Source: Calditrichia bacterium (GTDB lineage: Bacteria; Calditrichota; Calditrichia; RBG-13-44-9; J075). Taken from it: a stretch of DNA of 64,000 nucleotides. Location of the stretch: contig JANQQU010000062.1 of NCBI GenBank assembly GCA_028284905.1, positions 62,001 through 126,000 on the forward strand, given 5' to 3'. Shown piece after piece: positions 10,232-19,306 of the stretch (the stretch's first letter is position 1; every line of letters begins with the position of its first letter). Under the pieces are notes generated by a model. It was not told where the DNA came from, made no database searches, and was given only the letters and a program-made list of their open reading frames with translations. Position numbers and translations under genes: made by a program.

Positions 10232-10981
10232 GTGAATATAGCTGTTTGTATCAAACAAACGCCGGATACCACAACCCGTGTCAAGGTTGGGGATAGCGGC
10301 AAAAATATCGCTGAAGACGGCGTAAACTGGATCATCAATCCGTATGACGAATTTGCCATCGAAGAAGCATTGCAATTGGCTGAGAAACATGGGGGAGAGG
10401 TGACGATTGTTTCTTTAGGACCGGCAAGTATCGAGAAGACTATTCGGGAAGCATTAGCGATGGGCGCTCATAAAGCGATTCGTATTAATGCCGAAACTTC
10501 GACCCATGATCCGCTGGTTGTTTCCAAGGCGCTCGTTAGTGTGTTAAAAGACGGTGGCTATGACCTGATTTTTATGGGACGCCAGGCCATTGATGACGAT
10601 CAGGGACAGATGCCCTCGCTGGTTGCACAGGCGATGAATCTGCCCTGCGTTACTGTTGTCGTGGAGTTGAATATCGAAGGCGGAAAAGGCACTGCCCGTA
10701 GAGAATTGGAGTCTGGCTACGAAAACGTTTCCTTTAGCTTGCCTGCAGTTGTTGGGGCAAATCGACACCTTAATGAGCCGCGCTATCGTTCCTTAAAGGG
10801 GATTATGCAGGCAAAGAAAAAGAAGATCGAAGTTGTAGAGGCAACCCTCGATGCACCACAAATGGTTGTTGAAAGTGTAAGTTTACCACCGGCAAAACAG
10901 GCTGGAAAGATTTTTACTAATGGCGCCGCAGACGCATCAGAAGTTGTTCGTTTATTGCGGGAAGAGGCCAAAGTCATCTAA
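10232..10981 (+). CDS. etfB: Electron transfer flavoprotein, beta subunit
   Basis: Small subunit of the ETF heterodimer, which carries electrons from flavin dehydrogenases (for example acyl-CoA dehydrogenases) toward the quinone pool. The 249-aa length is typical. Seen: N-terminal CIKQTPDTT; the AMP/flavin-binding stretch GRQAIDDDQGQ; and the EtfB signature ARRELESGYENVSFSLPAVV followed by LNEPRYRSLKGIMQAKKK. Translation begins with GTG at 10232, preceded by AAGGAG at 10219-10224. etfA follows after 25 bp with its own RBS. No acyl-CoA dehydrogenase or ETF:quinone oxidoreductase gene lies in the window, so the electron donor cannot be named. Confidence 0.95.
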   Translation: MNIAVCIKQTPDTTTRVKVGDSGKNIAEDGVNWIINPYDEFAIEEALQLAEKHGGEVTIVSLGPASIEKTIREALAMGAHKAIRINAETSTHDPLVVSKALVSVLKDGGYDLIFMGRQAIDDDQGQMPSLVAQAMNLPCVTVVVELNIEGGKGTARRELESGYENVSFSLPAVVGANRHLNEPRYRSLKGIMQAKKKKIEVVEATLDAPQMVVESVSLPPAKQAGKIFTNGAADASEVVRLLREEAKVI

Positions 10982-11006
10982 GGAAAAATAGAAAAGGAGA
11001 TAGATT

Positions 11007-11978
11007 ATGGCTACGATTCTTGTTGTGGCAGAAGTACAGGATGGCAGCTGGCGCCCGGCGAACAACGATGTTTTAACCGCTGCGCAAAAGCTTGCTGGAG
11101 ACACCGGCCATACCGTCAATGCCTTGCTGATTGGCAATGGATTGGATGGCTTTGCCGAAGAAGCTGCCAGGTATGGCGCTGAAAAAGTAATAATGGTTTC
11201 CGATGAAAAATTGAACAAGTTCAGCCCGGATGTATATGCCGCGGCTGTTGCCGGAGCCGTGCGTGAATCCGCTGCTGCTGTGGTGCTGATGGGCGCTACT
11301 TTTACAGGTAAAGACGTAATGTCCCGCGTCTCACAAATTCTCGATTGTGGCTTAGCGCAGGATGCCCTCAGCTATCGCATGGATGGTGATCGCATTCTTT
11401 TCACCCGTCCGATGTATGCTGGTAAATTGCTCGCTGAAGTGAGCGTTAGCTCTAGCCCGGTGTTGGCTACTTTTCGTCCCAAATCTTTTAAGCCGGAAGA
11501 GAAACCTGTCGCCGTTGCCACGGAAAGCCTTTCGTTGGATCTGCCGGCACCGCTCTCCGTCGTGGAAAGCATCGACGCCAGTGGCGGAGATAAGCTTGAT
11601 GTTACCGAAGCGGACATTATCGTTAGTGGAGGCCGTGGCTTACGCGGTCCGGAAAACTGGGGAATTCTTGAGGAGCTAGCAGATGTTCTAAATGCTGCAA
11701 CCGGTTGTTCCCGCCCTGTTTCTGACGAAGGGTGGCGGCCGCATGAAGAGCATCTCGGCCAGACCGGCAAAACCGTTTCCCCGGAATTGTATATTGCCTG
11801 TGGTATTTCCGGTGCAATTCAACACTTGGCCGGTATTTCTTCCTCGAAATTTATTCTGGCAATCAACAAAGATGAGGAAGCACCGATTTTTAAAGCTGCT
11901 GACTATGGCATCGTCGGAGATCTTTTCGAAGTACTGCCAGCGTTGACAGAAGAAATCAAAAAACTGAAATCATCATAA
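11007..11978 (+). CDS. etfA: Electron transfer flavoprotein, alpha subunit
   Basis: Large, FAD-binding subunit of ETF. The 323-aa protein has the N-terminal alpha/beta domain shared with EtfB and a C-terminal FAD domain: VSGGRGLRGPENWGILEELA, then CSRPVSDEGW, GQTGKTVSPELYIACGISG and FILAINKDEEAPIFKAADYG, all hallmark EtfA elements that hold the FAD. AAGGAG upstream of ATG 11007 gives a clear start. It is the last gene of a two-gene operon closed by the hairpin at 12006-12033. Confidence 0.96.
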   Translation: MATILVVAEVQDGSWRPANNDVLTAAQKLAGDTGHTVNALLIGNGLDGFAEEAARYGAEKVIMVSDEKLNKFSPDVYAAAVAGAVRESAAAVVLMGATFTGKDVMSRVSQILDCGLAQDALSYRMDGDRILFTRPMYAGKLLAEVSVSSSPVLATFRPKSFKPEEKPVAVATESLSLDLPAPLSVVESIDASGGDKLDVTEADIIVSGGRGLRGPENWGILEELADVLNAATGCSRPVSDEGWRPHEEHLGQTGKTVSPELYIACGISGAIQHLAGISSSKFILAINKDEEAPIFKAADYGIVGDLFEVLPALTEEIKKLKSS

Positions 11979-12005
11979 TCGATTGATTATCAGGCAGGGA
12001 ACCTG

Positions 12006-12033
12006 AAGCCCCGTCATTCGACGGGGCTTTTTT
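12006..12033 (+). terminator. Rho-independent terminator of etfBA
   Basis: A perfect 10-bp stem (AAGCCCCGTC / GACGGGGCTT) with a 4-nt loop ATTC, followed by a T run, starting 27 bp after the etfA stop. The opposing gene ends at 12044, so the hairpin also separates convergent transcription units. Confidence 0.9.
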
Positions 12034-12043
12034 ATTGTCGGAA

Positions 12044-12562
12044 CTATATTGGCGTGGAAAAGTGCTGCTTCAGGCGTTGCAGCAGGTAGTAGCTAAATCC
12101 GCCAGTAATGCTACCGGTAATAAGCGCTGTCAGTAGTAAATAGGGGAGAAGATACCATAGAACCGGGTTCCCAAAAAGCCAGTAAACAGCCAAAATCAGT
12201 TGGGCGATATTGTGCGTCAGCGCCCCGGCAATGCTCACCGTTAATAATCCTACCGACCGCAGTTGAAACAAAACAATCATAACTAATGTAGCTGAGAGCC
12301 CTCCTGAAAAAGAGAGAAAAAAGCCCGGGGAAAAAAGCATGCCGGTAAAAAAGGCGCCGATAAATATTCTGAATACTGCCACTGTTAATGCCGCCCGCCA
12401 GCCCAACCAGTACAGGGCGATCAGCGTTGCAATATTCGCCAGCCCAAATTTCAACCAGGGGATTGGCCGGGGAATATAAGTCTCAAAGATGAAAAGCAGG
12501 AGGCCGACAACAATAAGTCCGGCAATCCTCGCTTCGCGCAACTCAGCCGGTGATAATTTCAA
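12044..12562 (-). CDS. Gx-type / heptaprenyl diphosphate synthase component I-like membrane protein
   Basis: An integral membrane protein of 172 aa with about five hydrophobic segments. The stretch IPRPIPWLKFGLANIATLIA and the following RAALTVAVFRIFIGAF match the Gx transporter / Hpre_diP_synt_I family (PF07456), an ECF-like membrane family that in many bacteria sits beside a NusG-II-domain protein. The exact role is not established; a substrate-binding membrane component is the usual guess. Its start overlaps the 3' end of the NusG-II gene by 20 nt, so the two are co-translated. The gene ends 11 bp from the etf terminator. Confidence 0.82.
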   Translation of the reverse strand: MKLSPAELREARIAGLIVVGLLLFIFETYIPRPIPWLKFGLANIATLIALYWLGWRAALTVAVFRIFIGAFFTGMLFSPGFFLSFSGGLSATLVMIVLFQLRSVGLLTVSIAGALTHNIAQLILAVYWLFGNPVLWYLLPYLLLTALITGSITGGFSYYLLQRLKQHFSTPI

Positions 12563-12935
12563 TAGTCTGATCTTTTTTTCTGGTTTTCGGAATGTATATC
12601 AGGATTTTTAGCGGAACGCAGATAATCATGTCGCCGCTGCGCTTCGCAAAACCGGTTTTCACACAAATCTTTTGCGGGCAATAATTTTCAATCATTCGAA
12701 CCTGCCTATTTTCAATTCTCAGAACAACTGACTTCCTAAACTCTGTTAATTGAAAATCTTTATCCTCTCTTAAATCGATACGATACTTTTCCGTGCCCGC
12801 AATTTCCACAATTGCTTCCTGGGTTTCTTCACTGTCTAATGTGTCGAAAAAATCTCCCTGGATGCATACGGCAAGAATGATACCCCAAAAGAGCAGATCT
12901 CCCCACGCCAACAGTTTTATCTGTTTTTTTATCAT
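12543..12935 (-). CDS. NusG domain II-containing protein (membrane-anchored)
   Basis: A 130-aa protein with one N-terminal membrane segment (LLFWGIILAVCIQG) and then a NusG-II-like beta domain (PF07009-type) with the typical VRMIENYCPQKICVKTG and a second GDMIICVPLKILIYI. The paired cysteines in YCPQKIC are conserved in this small family. It shares no transcription function with NusG itself; the family is usually encoded next to Gx-type membrane proteins, as here, with a 20-nt overlap. Function unknown; an extracytoplasmic, possibly redox or metal-related accessory is inference. Confidence 0.8.
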   Translation of the reverse strand: MIKKQIKLLAWGDLLFWGIILAVCIQGDFFDTLDSEETQEAIVEIAGTEKYRIDLREDKDFQLTEFRKSVVLRIENRQVRMIENYCPQKICVKTGFAKRSGDMIICVPLKILIYIPKTRKKDQTIEIITG

Positions 12936-13417
12936 AGCGCCTTTATCATTAAAAGAATATCATCACAATTTAGATGCAGATGATGGCAGAATCAAGATGA
13001 TGCCAAATCTAAAGTGGCAGTTCGTTGTGTTGCTTGTTCGAGCGCATATATTCGTCAGACAACTTCCAAAACGTGAAACAACAAATTCTTTCGTCACCTC
13101 GAAAATGTAACTTTAGAAAAAAAAGTGTGTAAATATTGGTTATGTCAAAAAAAAAGCGTTTATTAATAGTCAATCAGAATTCTCACTAACAGTTTGTTAT
13201 TTCTAGGACTATCTACAAAATGGCTTTGAATCGAACAACCTCTGAACGATTTCAGTTTCCCTATTGTCAGTAATAGACTTCTTGTAAGCCCCCTACCTAT
13301 TTCTGTTGAGCTTATTAAACCTGCAGAATGTCGGTGGGGATTCTAGTAATTTATTCCAGGGATGAGAAGCGTATTAATTCTTTTAATTAACATGAACCAT
13401 TCAATTGAGGAGGCATA
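12936..13417. other. Intergenic region without a recognisable gene
   Basis: This 482-bp AT-rich stretch separates the divergent NusG-II and TonB-receptor genes. I see no RNA gene, no long inverted repeat and no open frame with a ribosome binding site. It must contain the promoter of the receptor gene, but no convincing -35/-10 pair stands out. Confidence 0.5.
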
Positions 13418-16213
13418 ATGAATAACTATGCTACTAAGTTATTTCGAGCCAGTTTGTTACTCGCCAGCATTTTCCTGCTAAGTGCATCACCGCTTTTTGC
13501 ACAGGCAACCGGAAAACTGATTGGTAAAGTAACCGACAGCAGAAGCGGTAGTCCGCTGATTGGCGCAAATGTATATTTGCTCGGTACTATTTACGGTGCT
13601 GCGACAGACATCGACGGGATCTACAAGATCGATGTTCCAGCGGGTACATACGAACTTCGTGTGAATTACGTGTCTTATAAGACTTCTACCATCGAAGTTA
13701 AAGTAGAAGCGGGGAAAACCGTTACTCAGGATTTCGCAATGAGTCAGGACTATATCGGTGGCAATGAAGTTGTCGTTCTTGGTACCCGTCGTTCCGGCCG
13801 CACAGTTGTTGAATCTCCGGTGCCGATTGATGTGATTGGCGAAGAAGAGATTCGTTCAACAGGTCTTAGCCAAACCACACAAATTTTGCAGCAGCTGATT
13901 CCTTCCTATAACGCGCCGCAACCTTCGATTACTGATGGTTCCGACCACATGCGTCCGGCTACGCTGCGCGGTTTAGGTCCGGACCAGGTGCTTATCCTGG
14001 TTAATGGCAAGCGACGCCACACCAGTGCACTCGTACACGTAAATGGTTCTGTAGGTAGAGGTTCTACCGGTGCCGACCTGAACGCAATCCCATCTTCCGC
14101 AATTGAGAGAATCGAAGTGCTTCGTGATGGCGCAGCAGCTCAGTATGGCTCAGACGCGATCTCAGGTGTGATTAACATTGTTCTCAAAGAAAAGCCTGGC
14201 TTGGATGTGTCTGTAAATTATTCCCAGTATGCCAGTAGCGTTACCCGTGGCTATTCTGCCGATGAAGGCTTGCGTGACGGGGAAAACAATGACAACTACT
14301 CCTGGTCTGAAACTGGCGGCATTGGTGCTGAAGAAGATGTTTCTCACAGTGATGGCCAGGCAGTCGACTTACACCTCGGCTATGGTGTGCCGGTTGGCAA
14401 GGGAAGTTTTTATGCTTCTGGCCAGTTCCGTACACGGGATAGAGCAAACCGTGCCGGTCTGGATCCGCGCCAGCAGTATATTGATGGCAGTGAAGATCCC
14501 CGTGAAGCTGGCTTTGACCGCCTGAACCATCGTTATGGCAATGGCGAATTCGACAATGTAAGCTTATTTATTAATGGCGCTGTTCCTATTGGTGAATCCA
14601 GCGCTCAATTCTACGCCTTTGGTGGCTACAACTATCGCAATGGTGCGACTGGCTGTTTTTATCGCCGTTCTCTGGACAACAGAACCGTGCGGGCAATTCA
14701 CCCCGATGGTTTTCTGCCCTTGCTGGACAATACGCTTAAAGACCTGTCCGCATCTGCCGGCGTTAAAGGCTCCATGGGTGAATGGGCTTATGATTTAAGT
14801 GCTGTATATGGGACCAACTCTTTTAACTTTGGTGTAGACAACACTAACAACGCTTCTTTTGGTACCACTATCGATCAAACTACTTTCGATGCAGGTACGC
14901 TGAAATTCCGTCAGATGACAACAAACTTTGATCTGTTCCGTGGCGTAGATATCGGTACTGCTTCCCCGTTGAACGTCGCTATTGGTGCGGAATTCCGAGC
15001 AGACAATTATCAGATTGAGCCGGGTGAACCCACCTCTTACCAGAATGGTGGCGAGCCGGTACTGGATGGACCGAATGCGGGTTCTGCAGCGCCTGTCGGT
15101 TCTTCCTGCTTCCCGGGCTTTGGTCCAGCAAACGAAACCGATACTTCCAGAACCAACTTTGGTGTTTATGTTGACCTGGAAAACAATTTGACCCCGGCAC
15201 TCCTCCTGGGTGTTGCGGCGCGTTTCGAGAATTACAGTGATTTTGGTTCTACGAGCACATTTAAGGTGGCCAGTCGTGTATCTGTATCTCCGGAGTTTGC
15301 ACTTCGTGGCGCGTTCTCTACCGGCTTCCGTGCACCCTCTTTGGCGCAAACCAACTATTCCGCGATTGCAACCAATTTTATCGACGGTGTTCCGTTTGAA
15401 GTTGGTACTTTCCCGGTTCACAATCCTGTAGCAAGAGCGCTTGGTGCAGAAGACCTGGAAGCGGAAACTTCTGTAAACATCAGTGCTGGTGCTTCTGTTT
15501 CCGTAAACAATTTCTCCCTGACCGCAGATGTCTATCAAATCGACATCAACGACAGAATCGTATTTACCGAAAACTTTACTGGTGGCGGTATCCCGGATTT
15601 TCTCGCTACCCAGGGCATCAATGCAAATGGTGGCCGTTTCTTTACCAATGCTGTTGAAACCAGAACACAAGGCCTGGATATTACCGGCCGCCTTGGTATC
15701 CCGCTGGAAAACGGCTCTGTTCGTTTTACACTCGCTGCAAACTTCAATGATACCGAAATCACCAACAAAGATGAAATTGAAACGCCGGCACTGCTGCAGG
15801 AATTTACCAGCACTGCGCTCTTCGGCCGTACCGAAATTGGCCGTTTTGAAGTTGGCCAGCCGGACAGCAAAATCAACTTTACTGTAAACTACGACGTCAG
15901 TGTTTGGCGCTTCATGCTTCGCGTTCAGCGTTATGGTGAAGTTACTGATCTCAATTCCGGCGCTCCGGATCCGGATACAGGCATCAATAATCGTGACGAA
16001 ACTTTTAGTGCTAAAGTAATTAGCGATCTGGAAGTTGGCCGTAAGCTCGCTGATGGCGTCAACCTGGCGATTGGTGCGAACAACTTGCTGGATACATACC
16101 CGGACAAGCAGTTGAAAGTAAACAGCTTCAACGGTATCTTCCCGTATGACGGTCTTTCTCCGTTCGGTTTCTTCGGCAGAAGTGTTTATGCACGCCTAGG
16201 TGTTAGCTTATAA
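13418..16213 (+). CDS. TonB-dependent outer-membrane receptor with carboxypeptidase-regulatory-like domain
   Basis: Outer-membrane active-uptake channel of 931 aa. A signal peptide ends at about residue 28 (ASPLFAQA). Residues ~30-115 form a carboxypeptidase-regulatory-like beta domain (GKVTDSRSGSPLIGANVYL). The plug follows (~130-250) with LRGLGPDQVLILVNGKRRHT and IERIEVLRDGAAAQYGSDAI, and then the 22-strand barrel, ending in SVYARLGVSL. The start at 13418 is preceded by GGAGG. The plug is of the type common in large FCB receptors; the ligand cannot be told. It forms its own unit, closed by the hairpin at 16248-16290. Confidence 0.93.
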   Translation: MNNYATKLFRASLLLASIFLLSASPLFAQATGKLIGKVTDSRSGSPLIGANVYLLGTIYGAATDIDGIYKIDVPAGTYELRVNYVSYKTSTIEVKVEAGKTVTQDFAMSQDYIGGNEVVVLGTRRSGRTVVESPVPIDVIGEEEIRSTGLSQTTQILQQLIPSYNAPQPSITDGSDHMRPATLRGLGPDQVLILVNGKRRHTSALVHVNGSVGRGSTGADLNAIPSSAIERIEVLRDGAAAQYGSDAISGVINIVLKEKPGLDVSVNYSQYASSVTRGYSADEGLRDGENNDNYSWSETGGIGAEEDVSHSDGQAVDLHLGYGVPVGKGSFYASGQFRTRDRANRAGLDPRQQYIDGSEDPREAGFDRLNHRYGNGEFDNVSLFINGAVPIGESSAQFYAFGGYNYRNGATGCFYRRSLDNRTVRAIHPDGFLPLLDNTLKDLSASAGVKGSMGEWAYDLSAVYGTNSFNFGVDNTNNASFGTTIDQTTFDAGTLKFRQMTTNFDLFRGVDIGTASPLNVAIGAEFRADNYQIEPGEPTSYQNGGEPVLDGPNAGSAAPVGSSCFPGFGPANETDTSRTNFGVYVDLENNLTPALLLGVAARFENYSDFGSTSTFKVASRVSVSPEFALRGAFSTGFRAPSLAQTNYSAIATNFIDGVPFEVGTFPVHNPVARALGAEDLEAETSVNISAGASVSVNNFSLTADVYQIDINDRIVFTENFTGGGIPDFLATQGINANGGRFFTNAVETRTQGLDITGRLGIPLENGSVRFTLAANFNDTEITNKDEIETPALLQEFTSTALFGRTEIGRFEVGQPDSKINFTVNYDVSVWRFMLRVQRYGEVTDLNSGAPDPDTGINNRDETFSAKVISDLEVGRKLADGVNLAIGANNLLDTYPDKQLKVNSFNGIFPYDGLSPFGFFGRSVYARLGVSL

Positions 16214-16247
16214 TACTTGTTTTATTGCCTGAATATTGTTAATAATC

Positions 16248-16290
16248 AGAACTCAACTCTTTTAATATTTCGGAGTTGAGTTCTTTTTTT
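16248..16290 (+). terminator. Rho-independent terminator of the TonB receptor gene
   Basis: A perfect 12-bp stem AGAACTCAACTC / GAGTTGAGTTCT (16248-16259 and 16273-16284) with a 13-nt loop, followed by a run of T. It lies 35 bp after the receptor stop and before the gamma-glutamyltransferase gene, separating the two units. Confidence 0.9.
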
Positions 16291-16336
16291 ATAAGCAATA
16301 CCGGATAATCACAATTTCGAATTGATGGGAGACTTC

Positions 16337-18037
16337 ATGAAAAAGTTTTTTCCTGCCCAGGCGGTTATTTTCCTAATCACATTTTTCATTCTTAGCCAGA
16401 CGGCATTCTCGCAGAAATGGCCCGAGTATGGCGAAAAAGGCATGGTTGTATCCACAAACGATATCGCATCTGCGGTTGGTATGGAGATTCTCCAAAAAGG
16501 CGGCAACGCGATTGATGCCACAGTTGCAACAGGCTTGGCTTTGGCAGTCGTCAATCCTGGTGCCGGCAACATTGGCGGAGGTGGCTTTATGGTGATACGC
16601 CTGGCCGATGGCACTGCTACGACTATTGACTATCGGGAAAAAGCGCCGAAAGCCGCGCACGAACGTATGTTTCTGGATGAAAACGGCAAGCTTGTCCGTA
16701 ATTTGAATCATGATGGTTATCTCTCCGTTGGTGTGCCCGGTACAGTTGCCGGATTTGTTAAAGCGCTGGAAAAATATGGCACCATGTCTTTGCAAGAAGT
16801 TATTGCCCCGGCGATCAAGTTAGCAGAAGATGGATTCCCGCTTTCTTATCGACTTAGCCAGGAGTTTAAACGTCTGGAAAAACATTTCAAGAAATACCCC
16901 GGTTCGGAAAAACAGTTTTTTAAGTCTGATGGTAGCTATTATGAACCTGGCGACAATTGGGCACAAAAAGATTTAGCCAGTACCTTAAAGCGAATTCAGA
17001 AAGATGGACGGGATGGTTTCTACGCGGGAAAAACTGCTAAGATATTTGAAAAAGAGATGAAAGCAAATGGCGGCATGATTACCCGGGAAGATCTTGCAGC
17101 TTACCAGGCTGTTGAGCGCAAGCCAATCGTTAACGATTATCGCGGTTACACTATTATCTCCATGCCGCCCCCCAGCTCTGGGGGCATCACACTTTCCCTG
17201 ATGCTCAACATCCTGGAAGGTTATGACCTGACCGCTATGGGCCATAATTCCGCAGACTACATCCACACTGTTGCAGAAGCAATGCGTCGCGGATTTGCCA
17301 GCCGGGCCCACCATTTAGGGGATCCTGATTTTAATCCGGATATGCCGGTGGCAAAGTTGACTTCCCAGGCATTTGCGGATCAATTACGCCAGACATTAAA
17401 TCCGGATAGCGTTTCGGTGAGCGACTCGGCAGCATTCGAAGAAGCTTATGAGTCCGAAGAGACCACGCACTATTCTGTTGTGGATGCACAGGGAAATGCG
17501 GTATCGAACACCTTTACCCTGGAATATTATTATGGTTCCCGAATCGTGTTGGATGGCGCTGGATTTCTGCTAAACAATGAAATGGGTGACTTTAACCCCT
17601 GGCCCGGTAAAACCACTTCCCGCGGGTTAATCGGTACACCTCCCAATCTGGTTCGTCCGGAAAAACGAATGCTGTCCTCTATGACGCCGACAATTCTTGT
17701 AAAAGATGATAAAACGAAAATGGTTATTGGCAGCCCGGGAGGCCGCACGATTATCAACACCGTTTTGCAGTGCATTCTCAATGTTGTGGATTTCGAAATG
17801 AACGTCTTTGAAGCTGTTAACGCTCCACGTTTTCACCATCAATGGTTGCCGGACATTATCACTATCGAGAAGTGGGGAACAACCAACGACTCCATTGAAG
17901 AGCTGAAAGCAAAAGGCCACGCTATCCGGGAACGTCGCACGATAGGCCGGGCGATGGGGATAATGATTTTAGATGATGGCTTTCGTGCAGGCGCTTCCGA
18001 TCCACGCAGTCCTGATGGTGGCGCACGCGGCTACTAA
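16337..18037 (+). CDS. ggt: Gamma-glutamyltransferase (gamma-glutamyltranspeptidase)
   Basis: Periplasmic N-terminal-nucleophile hydrolase that cleaves gamma-glutamyl bonds (glutathione and related peptides) and transfers the glutamyl group. The precursor is predicted to cut itself before Thr376 in TTHYSVVDAQGNAVSNTF, which matches the catalytic-threonine motif of the family. Further family marks: NAIDATVATGLALAVVNPGAGNIGGGGF near the N-terminus, PPPSSGG, and GSPGGRTIIN. A signal peptide (MKKFFPAQAVIFLITFF to FSQ) fits the ATG at 16337, which has GGGAG 5 nt upstream; an upstream TTG at 16322 and ATG at 16325 are less likely. 566 aa, normal for the family. Confidence 0.95.
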   Translation: MKKFFPAQAVIFLITFFILSQTAFSQKWPEYGEKGMVVSTNDIASAVGMEILQKGGNAIDATVATGLALAVVNPGAGNIGGGGFMVIRLADGTATTIDYREKAPKAAHERMFLDENGKLVRNLNHDGYLSVGVPGTVAGFVKALEKYGTMSLQEVIAPAIKLAEDGFPLSYRLSQEFKRLEKHFKKYPGSEKQFFKSDGSYYEPGDNWAQKDLASTLKRIQKDGRDGFYAGKTAKIFEKEMKANGGMITREDLAAYQAVERKPIVNDYRGYTIISMPPPSSGGITLSLMLNILEGYDLTAMGHNSADYIHTVAEAMRRGFASRAHHLGDPDFNPDMPVAKLTSQAFADQLRQTLNPDSVSVSDSAAFEEAYESEETTHYSVVDAQGNAVSNTFTLEYYYGSRIVLDGAGFLLNNEMGDFNPWPGKTTSRGLIGTPPNLVRPEKRMLSSMTPTILVKDDKTKMVIGSPGGRTIINTVLQCILNVVDFEMNVFEAVNAPRFHHQWLPDIITIEKWGTTNDSIEELKAKGHAIRERRTIGRAMGIMILDDGFRAGASDPRSPDGGARGY

Positions 18038-18051
18038 GCTTTGTTACAGTA

Positions 18052-18091
18052 GGTCCTTGCCTGACTGTGTCCGCAAGTGTAAGCAAGGACC
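18052..18091 (+). other. Stem-loop after ggt
   Basis: Perfect 9-bp stem GGTCCTTGC / GCAAGGACC with a 22-nt loop, 14 bp after the ggt stop. There is no T run, so it is either a weak terminator or an mRNA 3' stabilising hairpin. Confidence 0.4.
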
Positions 18092-18226
18092 ATGCCTTCG
18101 CGATTAATCAAATTCTCAAATCAGGGGATATGGCAAACATCACAAGAATTCCAAATTACTTGCTCATTTTATGAAGAATAAAAGGGATTTCAGTATTAGT
18201 ATCCGCAAGTGAGAAGGAAGAGAGAT

Positions 18227-18784
18227 ATGATTTGCCCAAAATGCAAAACGACACTCGATGACACTAGCATCGTTTGTATGAATTGTAAAGCATTTGTTCT
18301 CCCCGAAATACCCCGGGCTGAGGAACCGGTAGAGCCGAAACCTTCGGAAAGTCGTGAGACGGATGTTTTCGGGAATTTAGTAAACTTTGTAAAATCCGAT
18401 CAAGGTGATCAAAGTTCAGTAACAAATGAAGCTTCTGACACACCACTGGGATTTACCGGAAATGGAAAGAATAATGTACACGACGCTGACGTAGAGTTCC
18501 ATCCGATAGAGGTATCGCAAAAAGAAGAACCCCGGCGTACGCGTATGAAAAGATTCGGTAGTGATGAGGCTGAGACGGCTACGGTCGCTGAATTCGAGGA
18601 TCTTTCTTTTTCTGAAGAGGGTGGGGGATACCGGGTAGAATCATCCGGTGAAACGCAAGCATCTCCCCAGCACCAACCCCAGATAACCGTACAACCCAAA
18701 AAGAAATGGCCGATGCTAGTTATTGCGGCCGGTATCTTTATTAGCCTGGCGGTTGCCGGGTATTTTTACATGACGGGCCTGTAA
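18227..18784 (+). CDS. Tail-anchored zinc-ribbon protein
   Basis: A 185-aa protein not assignable to a named family. The N-terminus is a small zinc ribbon: MICPKCKTTLDD then IVCMNCKAFVLPE, giving CxxC-x14-CxxC. A long acidic, low-complexity, probably disordered linker (~30-155) follows. It ends with one hydrophobic helix (WPMLVIAAGIFISLAVAGYF, about 159-178), preceded by KKK and followed by a few residues, so the zinc ribbon should face the cytoplasm (tail anchor). I prefer ATG 18227, which has AAGGAAG 7 nt upstream, over a GTG at 18209. Such proteins often organise membrane complexes; that is a guess. Confidence 0.7.
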   Translation: MICPKCKTTLDDTSIVCMNCKAFVLPEIPRAEEPVEPKPSESRETDVFGNLVNFVKSDQGDQSSVTNEASDTPLGFTGNGKNNVHDADVEFHPIEVSQKEEPRRTRMKRFGSDEAETATVAEFEDLSFSEEGGGYRVESSGETQASPQHQPQITVQPKKKWPMLVIAAGIFISLAVAGYFYMTGL

Positions 18785-18802
18785 AATTCCGTCACCCGTT
18801 TT

Positions 18803-18840
18803 AAAATAAAAAAGCAGCCTATGGGCTGCTTTTTTATTTT
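18803..18840. terminator. Bidirectional Rho-independent terminator
   Basis: Stem AGCAGCC / GGCTGCT with a 4-nt loop, extended by A-rich and T-rich flanks that pair with each other. The symmetry gives a T run in both directions, so it can end both the zinc-ribbon gene (plus) and the STAS gene (minus), which converge here. Confidence 0.85.
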
Positions 18841-18864
18841 AAAATCTTATTCAGAAACTAAATG

Positions 18865-19170
18865 TTATTTTTCTATCGGGAAAAAAGTATCCAGTTTAAT
18901 GTCCAGAAACAACTCCAGCAATTCAGGATCGATACCTTTAACTCTCATCTTTCTTTCCTGCGAAGTTAAATTCCGGTAAAATATAACAAACTTTCCAATG
19001 GCAGCAGACGTCATAAAAGGGACATGAGTTAAATCAAAAATGATCTCTTTTGATGTGCCATCCAGAATCGTTTGCAGGTCCGGCACTAAGTCTTCAGCTT
19101 CTGCATTTTCTACCACACCAATAATTTTTACGTGCGTTTCATCGCCTTTGTTTTCAATAGTAAGCTGCAT
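18865..19170 (-). CDS. STAS-domain protein (anti-sigma factor antagonist type)
   Basis: A single STAS domain of 101 aa, close to the SpoIIAA/RsbV length. The core reads EIIFDLTHVPFMTSAAIGKF; the Ser in TSAAIG (about residue 59) is at the position that partner kinases phosphorylate in this family. Known relatives bind an anti-sigma kinase and release a sigma factor or control signalling complexes. No anti-sigma kinase or phosphatase gene lies nearby, so the partner is encoded elsewhere. It is a single-gene unit; the start at 19170 has GAGGG upstream. Confidence 0.85.
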   Translation of the reverse strand: MQLTIENKGDETHVKIIGVVENAEAEDLVPDLQTILDGTSKEIIFDLTHVPFMTSAAIGKFVIFYRNLTSQERKMRVKGIDPELLELFLDIKLDTFFPIEK

Positions 19171-19306
19171 AATTTTCCCTCAAAATAAGCTGTTTTCCAA
19201 CAATGATGTTTACTGTAATGAATATATTCTCTTATTAATAATAAAACAAGTATTTATCGGTGCTATTTAGAAGCAGTAAGTATCTTCCCGATCGAATTTT
19301 TTACAG

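Noticed and set aside
14795-15670. 291-residue frame antisense to the TonB receptor
   Set aside because: No RBS, no recognisable domain, and it lies fully inside the strongly supported receptor gene.
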